Source: Diogma glabrata (taxonomy: Eukaryota; Arthropoda; Insecta; Diptera; Cylindrotomidae). Taken from it: a stretch of DNA of 64,000 nucleotides. The stretch spans positions 70,764,019 through 70,828,018 of the forward strand of contig OY856186.1 of assembly GCA_963693315.1 (NCBI GenBank). The letters are read 5' to 3'. Positions 19,419 through 29,880 of this stretch are shown one piece after another; position 1 is the first letter of the stretch; every line of letters starts with the position of its first letter. The notes under the pieces are model-generated. The model was not told the DNA's origin, ran no database searches, and saw nothing but the letters and a program-made list of their open reading frames with translations. The position numbers and the translations under genes are program-made.

Positions 19419-22129
19419 CACCGATTGAATCTAATAACAACTTAAATCACGATCTAAACCCTGACCAGCTACAAGAACTGGAGAACGTCAAGGATTTTTT
19501 TCCTTCTTTTGAGGTATTAGGTCTCGGCAAAACATCTTTGGTTGAACATGTCATCGATGTTGGGGATAGTGCACCTGTGAAACAGAGGCATTACCCCACA
19601 TCGCCGGCAGTTCAACAAAAGATTTATGCTAAACTAGACCGGATGCTTCAATTAGGGGTGATCGAAGAGAGTTCTGACAGTTCTTGGTGCTCGCCAGTGG
19701 TGTTAATACAAAAATCATCTGGGAAGAATCGTTTATGTTTAGATTCGAGACGTGTCAACGCACTGACCAAAAAGGATGCATACCCACTTCCATTAATCAA
19801 TGGCTTGTTAGGACGTCTAAATAGTACGAGATACATAAGCAGTATTGATCTCAAAGATGCGTTCTGGCAAATTCCTTTGTCAGAAACATCTCGAGATAAA
19901 ACAGCCTTCACAGTGCCTGGACGACCATTGTACCAATTCAAGGTTATGCCTTTTGGTTTGTGCAATGCTCCCCAGACAATGTGTCGGCTGATGCATAAAG
20001 TGATACCTCACAAGTATCATGAAAGTGTCTTCGTCTATTTAGACGACCTACTGGTAGTGTCCTCAACATTCGAGGAACATATGGAACTACTGTCTATAGT
20101 CTCTACTTTTTTAAGAAATGCAGGTCTAACCATCAATCTGCAGAAAAGTAAGTTCGTGCTACGAGAAGTAAAGTATTTGGGCTTTTTGGTTGGCGAAGGT
20201 GGATTGAAAACGGATCCAGAAAAAGTACGAGCTATTGAGGAATATCCAGCTCCAACAACTGTTAAACAGATTCGTCGGATATTAGGTATGGCAGGGTGGT
20301 ATCAACGATTTATACCAAACTACGCTAGCGTTGTTTCACCTATTACAGATCTTTTGAAAAAAGGATCTAAACGACTGTTATGGACTGATGGAGTTCAAAC
20401 CGCCTTTAACAATTTAAAACATCTTCTGACTGTAGCCCCAGTTTTAATAAATCCTAATTATGAAAAAGAATTCTTTATTAGATGTGATGCAAGAATCACG
20501 GGTGTAGGAAGTGTATTGTATCAGCTGGATGATGAAGGCCATGAGTGTCCGATAGCATTCATGTCTAAAAAGCTGAATAAAGCCCAAAGGAATTATTCAG
20601 TGTCTGAGCTTGAGTGTCTTGCAGCAATTCTCAGCGTGAAGAAATTCAGAGCCTACGTGGAGGGTCATAAATTTACAATTGTGACCGATCATTCAAGTCT
20701 AAAGTGGTTGATGTCACAAAAAGATTTGAGTGGTCGGTTAGCTAGATGGAGTTTAAAGCTTCAACACATGGATTTTTCTATTGTACATAGTAAAGGGATC
20801 CAAAACGTAGTAACTGATGCTCTGTCTCGTATATATGACGACACGCCTGAAGAATTTGCTGAAGCGCTCGCTCATACTGACGACACTATTAAATCAGATG
20901 ATGAATGTTATCGGCACCATGAATACACAAACATGATAGCCAAGGTACAATTGTCTCCTCAGGATTTTCCAATGGTGAAACAATTGGATGGTAAGCTATA
21001 CATGCGCATAGAACCTAAAGCTGATGCAGTACCTAACGATTTGCCTGTGTGGAAACTTTGGATACCGAAACCTCTAACTACTAAATTGATCAAGGAACAT
21101 CACGACAACTGTATAGCTGCTCATGGAGGGGTAAAGAAGACCTTGGTGGGTCTTCGGCGTCTCTACTACTGGCCGGGCATGGCATCTCAAGTACATGACT
21201 ATGTCGTGTCTTGTGATGTCTGCAAACAATCAAAGGCAACAAATCAGATATTGCGTCCACCAATGCAATCCCGATTTATAACAGATAGACCATGGCAGCG
21301 TATATATATTGATTTTTTGGGTCCGTATTCCAGATCAAAATCTGGGAATACTGTTCTTCTGATTGTACTTGATCATTTGTCAAAATTTGTATTAATTAAA
21401 CCACTCAGGAATGCTACTTCACCTTCTGTGAATACATTTTTGAGAAATGAAGTTTTTCTCACATATGGTGTTCCAGAGTTTCTTCATAGCGACAATGGTA
21501 AACAATTTCTAAGTAATTCTTTTCAAAAACTGTTGTCAGAATTCAACATTTCTCATATTAAAACTGGAGTCTACAGTCCTCAGAGCAACGCTTCGGAAAG
21601 GGTAAATAGGTCAATATTAGCTGCGATCAGATCTTACATTAAAGGTATGCATAATACGTGGGATTCGCATCTGGGAGATATAGCTTTTGCATTGCGTTCC
21701 GCAGTACATAGCACAACACTTCATTCTCCATATTACGTGTTGTTTGGTCAACACCCTATATCAGATGGCAAGACCTACACAACTCTTCGAACTTTACATA
21801 GTCTGGGTGAACCAATAGATATGGATCTAGATCATACAGATCAATTAGCAATCGTCAGAGCTCGCATTAAGAAATATATGGACACAGCTTTCGCAAAGTC
21901 CCAACAACATTATAATCTACGGACGCGACCTCGTACATTTGAAATACAACAACGAGTCTTGGTACGACAACATCACCTAAGTGATGCAGCAAACAAGTTT
22001 TCGGCCAAGCTGGCTCCGAAATTCCTACCAGCCATAATAACAAGCAGGGTTGGTAATGTGTTGTACAAATGTACAAATTTGGATGGTAAGCCCATTGGGA
22101 CTTTCCATGCCAAAGATATAAGAATTTAA
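19415..22129 (+). CDS. pol: Gypsy Pol: RT, RNase H, integrase
   Basis: 904 codons without a stop; no ATG at the beginning, because it is normally continuous with protease. Reverse transcriptase: LCLDSRRVNALTKKDAYPLP, SSIDLKDAFWQIPL, VMPFGLCNAP and YLDDLLV (YLDD about residues 208-211). RNase H: FFIRCDARITGVGSVLYQ, SELECL, IVTDHSSLKWL and VTDALSR. Integrase: a zinc-binding HX..H-CX2C unit (HGGVKKTL...CDVCKQSK), then core residues D633, D693 and E728, giving 34 residues between the last two. The C-terminus has PKFLPAIIT and HAKDIRI, without a chromodomain. All catalytic residues are present, so this frame could be functional if expressed. It copies element RNA in particles and inserts the cDNA. 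Confidence 0.93.
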   Translation: MTPIESNNNLNHDLNPDQLQELENVKDFFPSFEVLGLGKTSLVEHVIDVGDSAPVKQRHYPTSPAVQQKIYAKLDRMLQLGVIEESSDSSWCSPVVLIQKSSGKNRLCLDSRRVNALTKKDAYPLPLINGLLGRLNSTRYISSIDLKDAFWQIPLSETSRDKTAFTVPGRPLYQFKVMPFGLCNAPQTMCRLMHKVIPHKYHESVFVYLDDLLVVSSTFEEHMELLSIVSTFLRNAGLTINLQKSKFVLREVKYLGFLVGEGGLKTDPEKVRAIEEYPAPTTVKQIRRILGMAGWYQRFIPNYASVVSPITDLLKKGSKRLLWTDGVQTAFNNLKHLLTVAPVLINPNYEKEFFIRCDARITGVGSVLYQLDDEGHECPIAFMSKKLNKAQRNYSVSELECLAAILSVKKFRAYVEGHKFTIVTDHSSLKWLMSQKDLSGRLARWSLKLQHMDFSIVHSKGIQNVVTDALSRIYDDTPEEFAEALAHTDDTIKSDDECYRHHEYTNMIAKVQLSPQDFPMVKQLDGKLYMRIEPKADAVPNDLPVWKLWIPKPLTTKLIKEHHDNCIAAHGGVKKTLVGLRRLYYWPGMASQVHDYVVSCDVCKQSKATNQILRPPMQSRFITDRPWQRIYIDFLGPYSRSKSGNTVLLIVLDHLSKFVLIKPLRNATSPSVNTFLRNEVFLTYGVPEFLHSDNGKQFLSNSFQKLLSEFNISHIKTGVYSPQSNASERVNRSILAAIRSYIKGMHNTWDSHLGDIAFALRSAVHSTTLHSPYYVLFGQHPISDGKTYTTLRTLHSLGEPIDMDLDHTDQLAIVRARIKKYMDTAFAKSQQHYNLRTRPRTFEIQQRVLVRQHHLSDAANKFSAKLAPKFLPAIITSRVGNVLYKCTNLDGKPIGTFHAKDIRI

Positions 22130-23260
22130 AAATTTTAAATATCGTTAATATAAATCCTTGTTAACTTATTTTTTTCTTGTAATAGTTTTTTTATCATTAT
22201 TAATTTATTAATTATTAGTATTTTTTTTTATATTTTAATTAGTATCTTGATTTATTAAAATTTCTCCTTGGTTGTTCTAATAAATCATCCACTATGCTTA
22301 ACATATCAACGTTTTCGTGTTAGATGTGAGCCGCTTAAGACTTTGTCTGCGGTTATCTGACTCTACTTTGAATTAGCTAACCCTCCCCATTCATTTGTCA
22401 TTAAATTTCAAAAATTTTTACTATTTTTCTAGATAGTCTTCATCGCTAACAATAGTAATGCTGTCTCTCATTACCTGAAATTGAATTTTGGTACTTGAGG
22501 GCACTGTACAGTAAGAGTATTAGGTAGTTTTTTCATTAGTTTTAGTTTTTTCTTTAGTTTTAGTTTTTTTGGGAAATTTGATGTACGTAGAAAGAGATTA
22601 TTAGGCTCATATCTGTCATCAGTTCCACATACAATTACTGAACAGGGCTCTCAAGTATGGAATTTCGGTTGACGGTCATGAGGGTCAACATTTATATTCC
22701 TTTTATTGCAATAGAACTTACCTTTAATAAATAATATAATTTCATTCACTAGTATCTGTCACTTGACTCATTTGCGAACGCTTACCAACTTTTCGCTGCT
22801 TGTTGTCTGCTGGGACTCGGCATGTCTCAATTGGGGAACTTTTACAGCGAGACGTGACAGTTTACACGATATCTATAATGCAGCTGATCAACAAGCTCTG
22901 GCGTTCTACAATCAAGAATTTGGATGCAATAGTCCTTAAGTCAACATAAATAAAACAATTTTGTTTTTGAAACATCTATAATTCACAACTCTTTCATAAT
23001 GGATATACAACATCAGTAATTCTAAACATCTTTATTTTTCATCATGGTTACTCAACATCTACAATGCGTACTTTCTTTCATCATTTAGCGTCATGCAAAA
23101 ATTCTAAACATCTGGTTGTCTTGGGAGAGGCACTCGACTCATCAATTCGTATACCTAGTATCGGTAAATAATGGTGATTGCGACATATTTTCTTTCCTTA
23201 ATCTTCACAAAAAGCATTTCACTGTTGAATGCTTGTTTGATATCGGTTCAGGAAATTGTC
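22130..23260 (+). other. Gypsy 3' untranslated stretch, no env
   Basis: 1.1 kb between the pol stop and the 3' LTR. No frame longer than about 60 codons with membrane or signal features, hence no envelope gene. A clear polypurine tract directly before the LTR is not visible (the sequence is TCAGGAAATTGTC), which is a weak point of the LTR boundary call. Confidence 0.6.
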
Positions 23261-24860
23261 TGTTATGCCGCAATCTGAGGAATTATCTAACCAGTAGTAT
23301 TTATAAGAGAGTCTACACCCCACTCCAGAACGAGTTCAGGTTCTGTATTGGTAGACTGAAGGAAATGTATGCCTTGGTAGTGAGATTTAACGGTCAACGA
23401 ACAGTCAAGGATACATTTTCTTCAGTCACCACAATGTTCTATTTCTTCCCTCCCTTATAAACTCACTACTTGGTAATCCTAAAGGTTAACATCCGTAACT
23501 ACATAAAACAACAACTTAGTTCAACAAAAATGCCTTACCTGGTTCATTATCCATACCATCAATTAATCGCGTTGCTACAACAACACGTCGTGTTGCTTCA
23601 GTATCAATTTCTATTAAAAAAACTACCAATCTCACAGTTAACTTTGTTTCAATCAAACAAAAAATAAAACTCATGTAGTTGTAATTGCATTTTTCTATTT
23701 CTTGTTGATGCTATCAGACACAATCTCATCATCATCTGTTAATAAATTGTTGCATTTCGTGGTTATGGTTATTTCGTTCTCTCTATAATCTTTAATAACT
23801 GAAAACAAAACAAACACGAATTATATGTTGTCGATCCTTCTTTCTTTTTTTTATAATTGGTTGACGATCTCATTCTAAAAAAACCGATTAAATTCCTTTG
23901 TTTGGGAAAATACAACAACAGAGAGAAATATACAAAATTTTTTTGAATGGTCATCTCCTTCGCTCCCATTCGTTTAGATTATTTGTCATAATTTTGGGCA
24001 GTATGATTTTATAATTAAAATCAAATTTTTAGTTCGTGTTAGATCTTTTCTAGATCATCAAATTGATATCGAGCGCGATTTTATTGTTGAAAATAAGTGA
24101 TTTTCTTACAAAAGATAATATTCATAATTTTGGAATACCAATTCAATAAAATTAAAATTAGTTTTTGTTCGGAAGTGATATTATTGAAATTTAAAATTCA
24201 TTTGGTATTAATTTTCTTGTTACGAAACAAATAAAAACAAGAATAATATTTCCAAAAATTAGTATGTTCACAAACATAAAAACAAAAAAATTAAGAATTG
24301 TTGTTGAATACTACTAGTATAATCATTGTTAATTATTTGAAGGAAATTAAACAAAACAAAATTTTTTTTATGTTAAATAAAATAAAAAGAAGATGGATTA
24401 GTGAAAAGAAAGCATGTGTGTTATTACTATCAAAATCCATTTTTGTTTCTAAGAAGTTGAATTGCGAAATATCGTTGTTGGCGCTTTGTACTGCGGGTGA
24501 TTACTATTATAGCCTTCATTTTTGATTGGGTGAAGCATTCGCAGAGAAGAAAAAAAAATTACATCTAGTGGTTACATCTAGCACAAATAGTGGTTGCCTT
24601 TTTTATTGGGTACTGGGAGAAGATTGCGAGAAGCCTCAGCATACATCATACAGCAATCAACTCAATAACTTAAGGTTAGATTTTATTTGTATACTTATAA
24701 TTTTATAAATGCTTTGGAATTACCTTTTTCTGTTTGTGTTATGATCGAAATGATCCTTTAAGTTTTTTTAATATCTGAGATTTTTTTTGGGTAAAGGCCG
24801 TATCGGTTCATATTTGCATTAAAATCCTGGCATAACGGAATCGTTCTAGATCCCGTTATA
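23261..24860 (+). repeat. Gypsy 3' LTR
   Basis: 1600 bp, collinear with the 5' LTR. The five-base length difference is explained by the three indels seen. It ends ATCCCGTTATA and is followed by ATAG, the second target duplication copy. Confidence 0.9.
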
Positions 24861-24864
24861 ATAG
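24861..24864. other. Target-site duplication ATAG (right)
   Basis: Matches 13745-13748 on the other side of the Gypsy element. Confidence 0.75.
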
Positions 24865-25209
24865 TGCTATGTAGTTTTTGGTCCATTGCTTATGTGTTGC
24901 ACGGTCTGAGCAGTTCTTGAGATGAAACCATTCTTTACAGCTATTACACTGGACGGATGTAGTGTTTGCCCTTAAAATGTTTTTGCATATTGCACAATGC
25001 CATATTTTATTTGATCCAGGATTTCTTTCAATACCGGCCATAACGAGAAGGATCTGAAGCAGTGAGGCCGCAGTGACAACTGCTTCTTTATCCAAAAAAA
25101 ATGGAGCGTCGAAGTAGCACCCTTCGTCGAAATTTTTGTGATGGTCCTTGGTCGGAACTGAGTGCCGAGTACTTCTGGGGCGTAGACCCGTCCATCTTGA
25201 GAAGCTATA
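24861..25209 (-). pseudogene. LINE A 5' part: 2A-like motif and PHD finger
   Basis: Minus-strand coding belonging to the same LINE as 10590-13748. Near the start, LLVMAGIERNPGSNK resembles the 2A peptide consensus (G/D-x-E-x-N-P-G-P) with Ser in place of the last Pro. It is followed by a PHD-type zinc finger: CAIC, 12 residues, CNSC, four residues, His, three residues, Cys, then WTKNYIA. This N-terminus, with NPGP plus PHD before the endonuclease, is known in some LINE ORFs. The frame begins after a T-run where an upstream minus frame starting MDGSTPQKYS is off by one. The coding is interrupted at 24864 by the Gypsy element and resumes at 13748. Confidence 0.75.
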
Positions 25210-25244
25210 TCTTTATATATATAATTCTACTGTACGTGTGTATG

Positions 25245-25850
25245 ACTGTGAACTCCTTTTAAACGGCTGGACTGATTTGAATGAATTTTTTTGTGTGCGT
25301 TTGGGTGGCCTCTCGAATGGTTTAAATTTTTAAATCAGCCTGGCAGAGGCGCTGCAGTCGGTATTGTCACTGAACTCCTCCTAAACGGCTGAACCAATTT
25401 GAATGAGTTTTTTTTGTATACGTTTGTTTGGATGGTTAAAATTTACAAATCAGCCCAGCAGAGGCGCTGCAGTCGGTATTGTCACTGAACTCCTCCTAAA
25501 CGGCTGGACCGATTTGAATGAATTTTTTTGTGAGCATTTGGGTGGCGCCAAGAATGGTTTAAATTTATAAATCAGCCCGGCAGAAGCGCTGCAGTCGGTA
25601 TTGTCACTAAACTCATTCTAAACGGCTGAACCGATTTGAATGAGTTTTTTTATGTATGCGTTTGGGTACGCCCTGGATGGTTTGAATTTACAAATCATCC
25701 CGGCAGAGGCGCTGCAGTCGGTATTGTCACTGAACTCCTCCTAAACGGCTGGACCGATTTTAATGAACTTTTTTGTATGTGTTTGTGTGACGCCCTGTAT
25801 GATTTAGATTCACAAATCAACCCGGCAGATGGCGCTGCTAATTATATTAA
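25245..25850 (+). repeat. ~120-bp tandem repeat x5 in Helitron 5' region
   Basis: Units carry GAACTCCTCCTAAACGGCTG, then GACCGATTTGAATGA and CGGCAGAGGCGCTGCAGTCG. The AACGG core lies at about 25262, 25384, 25499, 25620 and 25742. Units differ by scattered substitutions and small indels. The last unit runs straight into helicase coding at GCGCTGCTAATTATATTAAT. Confidence 0.88.
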
Positions 25851-26473
25851 TCATGCGTGGCTTCGTGAACGAGCTATTTTAGCCGCAAAAAATATGGATG
25901 TTGACGCTATTAACTTCAAAATACAACAGTCATTACCCGGCAATGAGATATTGTTCAAATCGATTGACACTGTTACCTATCCTGACGAAGCAGTAAACTA
26001 TCTTGTTGAACTTTTTAAGTCGCTGGATTTACCAGGAATGCCACCACATAGCTTGCGATCGATTAAAAATTGGTTCGCCAATAATTTTGCTTCGAAATTT
26101 AAATCCACCTAAGCTATGCAACGGTACAAGATTAATCATAAAAAAAAATATGGGCAAAGTTCTTGAAGCAACAATTTTGAACGGCTAATTTGAAGGTGGA
26201 GTTGTTCTTCTGCAACGAAACCAAATGATCCCTTCAGATTCACCCATTCCATTCAGACGTCTGCAATTTCCAATTCGCTTGGAGTTTGCCATGACTATTA
26301 ATAAGTCCCAAGGTCAAACAATGTCGATTTGTGGGTTGGATCTAGAAAATCCGGTCTTTTCACATGGCCAATTATATGTGGCGTGTTCTCGCGTTGGAAA
26401 ACCATCAAATTTATTCATTTATACTCCTCAGGAATTGACTAAAAATATTGTTCATCAACTTGCATTAAGATAA
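25830..26473 (+). pseudogene. Helitron PIF1-like helicase, C-terminal part
   Basis: The first frame reads WLRERAILAAKNMDVDAINF, then LPGNEILFKSIDTV, TYPDEAVNYLVEL and LPGMPPHSL. After a frame change about 26105 it continues KLCNGTRLIIKK. After an in-frame TAA at 26186 it resumes GVVLLQRNQMIPSDSP, FAMTINKSQGQT (motif V) and YVACSRVG (motif VI). The full protein would carry Rep (HUH nuclease) and Walker A/B helicase motifs, none of which are here. So this is the last third of the Helitron transposase, broken in at least two places. Confidence 0.82.
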
Positions 26474-27420
26474 AATTAAACAAACAATATTGATTATAAC
26501 GAATTGTTTTTAGAAAAATTGATGTTATTTCAAAATAAGAATAATGAAATTTTTATTCTATTTGTCTTTCATTTCATACTTTGTTTAATATCCTAATCGC
26601 TTGAAATATCATGCAGGACAACGTCTGTCGGAATGATGTCTATGATAAGTATAAGTTCAATCCCGACCCGACAATAATTACTTATTGTCGAGAATATTAC
26701 TTTCAACAATTACTTTAAGCTTAATCACTCACAAAACTCCAAAAAATTAATATTCCCATAATGTTGTCTATATATGGCAATATATTGACCGTGTGTCAGA
26801 TATTAGTTTCGCATTGATTTGCAACAACCAATAATGACTACAATGACTCAGAATGTTGACTAAATAGAAATATTTCTCATCCTATGAATTCACACGTAGT
26901 ACTACTGCCTAGAAGTTTAATACAAAACTCCAAAAAAAATTTTTAATTCTTTTTGCATCATTTTCTTCAATTTATAAAAATTAATGTGTGTATGTTTAAA
27001 ATTTGTAAATGTGTTTGTATTCACCTTCATCGAATGTATTGTCACCATTCTAACTGCCCTTGCTGACCATTGAATGACATCACGATTACAATTTTTTTGT
27101 AACTTTTTTAATAACCTACCAGTAAAGATTAAGCGTATATTAAATGGCATGAACACTGAGAACATTTTTGAATCTATATTTGTTCCGTATAATGTTCAAT
27201 ATAGAGACACACCTGAAACCTTACACACCTGAAAACTTATTTGATCGCGTATTTTTATATATCCTTTGTTTTATATACAACACTAATTTTTTATATTTTG
27301 CTGATCAACTAGAGTGCTGATCCTTTTACATTCATATTTAAAAAAAAAATAAAAAATCATTTCTCATTACTACTCCTTGAAATTATTGCTACTACGTCAA
27401 CAAAATGTATACACACAAAC
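26474..27420 (+). other. Helitron 3' noncoding region
   Basis: AT-rich sequence between the helicase stop and the terminal hairpin; no gene recognised. CGACAATAATTACTTATTGTCG at 26669-26690 is a small palindrome-like stretch. Confidence 0.5.
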
Positions 27421-27469
27421 TTTATTTATAGGTGTAGCAAAGCACGCCGGGTCCCGCTAGTTTGTTTAT

Positions 27470-29205
27470 AATTAGTTCTGCATTAGAAAATTATGAATTA
27501 TTTCTTAAAATTTGAAAACACGAATTTATTTTAATTTCTGCATCCGAAGAACTGTGTTCAAAACATCGGCGCCCATTAGGTTTTCCGAAGTTTGTGGCAA
27601 ATTATCTTGTTGTACATTTAAATATTGTTGTTGATTTCGTTATTTGGACATTTGTAGTTGAAATATTGATGTATTGTTTTTCTGTTTGTAGTTGAAATGA
27701 ATTTATGAACAAATTGTCATTGTTAAAAACATATTTGTTCTTTTTTAATTTTGATATGATTTTAATTTTCTTTTTTAACTACTAACTTGAGAAATCGTCA
27801 TTATTTACTCGAATGCCCCAATGAGAAGTAATTTTTCTCAAGCTAGGTCAATAATAATAACAAACAATTACCTAGGTTAATATTGACAAATTTTCTTTTA
27901 TTTTTAATTTAAATGAACAAAAAAAAAACGCAAAAAAATAATAATTGCATTGCTTTGTTTCGTTTTATTTGTATGAAACTAAACTTCCAGGCTACTTGAT
28001 ATTTTAAAATATTAAAAAAATGAAATGGAAAATTACTAATATAAAAATCTAATGAAAGCAAATATGATAATTAGTGTTAGTGGTTAAAAAAATTCTATAT
28101 ATACCTCGATTGAGAAGTCTAATATAGACCTCGAACATTATACCCCTCGGCGCTACGCGCCTCAGGATCTAAAAGTTGTCGGTCAATAATAGAATACTTC
28201 TAAATCTTGTTATATAATGTATTATTTTCTGCATATATTATTTTTATAATAATTTTTTAAATAAAATTTAATTATAATTTTTTTATATCACGGAAGCTGC
28301 AACGCTTTTTATTTGCATAGTTTTTATATTGCTTTAGCAATAAAGGCTTTAGGTAAAGGCAACTACCATGATTGTTCACTGTTATTATTTGTAGTTAATT
28401 CTTTATTCCTTATTGATTTTAATTAAAAGATAAACTATGATTCAATGTTTATTGTAAATTTAATTTTTTATTATTCCAATAAAATAATTCTTTGAAAATG
28501 AAAAAGTTTTATTACTTATTTATTTATTTACAGATTTACCGAATTTTTTATGGTACACAATAACACAAATTTTGAACAATAAAAAGTATTTATTTTAAAT
28601 AGTACCATCTTTAATGAATTTAGATTTAATAAGAGAATAAATCAAACAATAACTTGCTATTTATAACTACAGAATTAGATTTTAATCAAGTTTTAACTGT
28701 AAGTAATTAAATAATTGATAATTTAGTGTATTGATACATATTAAATATAGAAATGCAAAAATAAAATAAATACATATAAACGATAATAAACAATAATGCT
28801 TTGTAAAATTTGAGGCGATATGATGGGATCTAACTTGATATTTTGACTGACACAAAGCACATGAAATTTAATAATATAACTAATAATGGTTTTTGTTTTA
28901 AATTTTATAATTCCAATTATTCCGAAATAGTCTTAAATAGATTATGGGTTTGGGATTAAACTTAGGGTTCGGGCTAACCGAGTTGGTCGAAAAATTATGC
29001 GATAACATTAACAACTATCAACACACCGGTTTGTTATTCAATATGATTAGGTTAAAAATGCCCTCTATTCATGGGGCTGATCACTAATTACAAAAATATT
29101 TCATTGACTCAAGTCTTCAAGTAGAACTTGACCAGAAAATTGATTAAATTATAAAATTGTTACAGATTACAGCTGGAGTTTAGTCTGTCACGAAGCTGTT
29201 TAACC
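27470..29205. other. AT-rich DNA; one GC-rich hairpin
   Basis: No coding signal. At 28145-28166 CCTCGGCGCTACGCGCCTCAGG forms a GC-rich hairpin (GGCGC-TAC-GCGCC) that stands out in very AT-rich DNA, as at the ends of some Helitron-like or MITE sequences. No partner end was found. Confidence 0.45.
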
Positions 29206-29211
29206 CGTAAA

Positions 29212-29377
29212 GTTCATTTGTCTAAACAACTGTCTTCTTCGTAAAACAGTACATTCAATACAACTGATCGTTTCTTTATTCCAAACCATTTATACCATTT
29301 GCTTTCCAAACTATTTGTCTATACAACTTTCTTCTACGCAAGTCAATGTATTCAATACAATTGACTGTCTTTTTTAT
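29212..29377 (+). repeat. Diverged direct duplication (~68 bp x2)
   Basis: TCATTTGTCTAAACAACTG...ATTCAATACAACTGATCGTTTCTTTATT at 29212-29279 resembles CTATTTGTCTATACAACTT...ATTCAATACAATTGACTGTCTTTTTTATT at 29309-29377. Confidence 0.55.
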
Positions 29378-29557
29378 TTAGATTTTCTCTTCAACCGGTC
29401 CTGAATGTTATTTTTATTGATGTGCTGTCTCAGATCGTATGTTGTTGGTTTATAAAATTTGTGAATATTTTTTTTTCATTTTTGGTGATGGAGAGAGTCC
29501 GTGATGATACTCAATTCATTGTGGTGGTTCATTAAAGAAAAACTCAAACTAAATAAT

Positions 29558-29880
29558 AGTTATTTATTTATCTAGAACGAAAAGTGAAACTTTAAAGTAC
29601 GAGCTAGTTGTTTACTACCGAAATTACTAGTGAGTACCTTTAAAAACACTTTTCGTTTGAGATAAATACAAAATTTTATTTCATACTGGAAATTTATTAA
29701 AATAAAAAGAAATGAGTTTTAAATTTCGCTCAAAAAGTTGAACTTTAATGTCCTAGAACTTTATAAAATTTTATAAAGTTCTAGGACGTTAGAGTTCAAC
29801 TTTCTGTACCATAAATAATCGTTAAAGTTCAACTTTTTGTACCATAAATGCCGTTTTAGATATCAGTATGAAATAAATAA
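29558..29880. repeat. Fold-back cluster with nested palindromes
   Basis: Two adjacent structures. (1) 29562-29598 pairs with 29634-29671: TATTTATCT-GAACGAAAAGTG against CACTTTTCGTTTGAGATAAATA. (2) A 64-bp palindrome, 29737-29800, has 32-bp arms and two mismatches, centred on TTTTATAAAATTTTATAAA. It is framed by a wider inverted pair TTTCATACTG (about 29680) / CAGTATGAAA (about 29865), plus a local repeat of GTTCAACTTTxTGTACCATA at 29793 and 29830. It looks like a fold-back/MITE-type element. Confidence 0.7.

Larger units (their letters stand above)
13749..24860 (+). mobile_element. Young full-length Ty3/Gypsy retrotransposon
   Basis: 11.1 kb element: 5' LTR (13749-15353), primer-binding site (15359), long leader, gag, protease, pol (RT, RNase H, integrase), 3' untranslated stretch, 3' LTR (23261-24860). 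It is flanked by a 4-bp ATAG duplication and inserted in LINE A on the opposite strand. The LTRs are nearly identical, so the insertion is recent. No envelope frame lies between pol and the 3' LTR. The QSNASERVNR style of its integrase places it away from chromodomain Gypsy groups; I cannot name the clade with certainty. Confidence 0.9.
25210..27460 (+). mobile_element. Helitron, internally deleted
   Basis: The 5' end TCTTTATATATATAATTC and the 3' end, a GC-rich small hairpin followed by CTAG (GCACGCCGGGTCCCGCTAG, ending 27460), are typical Helitron termini. The element sits between A (25209) and T (27461), the usual target. Inside are five ~120-bp tandem units (25245-25850) and the C-terminal part of a PIF1-like helicase. 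The Rep endonuclease and the helicase N-terminus are missing, so it cannot move by itself. Confidence 0.82.

Noticed and set aside
19370..19420. Programmed frameshift between protease and RT
   Set aside because: No slippery heptamer is visible and the flanking text suggests a few missing bases, so a mutation is the simpler reading.
22130..23260. Possible envelope gene of an insect retrovirus-type Gypsy
   Set aside because: No long frame, signal peptide or membrane segment lies between pol and the 3' LTR.
25245..25850. CRISPR-like array
   Set aside because: Direct contiguous 120-bp tandem units without unique spacers, inside a Helitron in an animal-type genome.
26917..27165. 82-codon minus frame in the Helitron tail
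   Set aside because: No motif; lies in the noncoding 3' part of the element.
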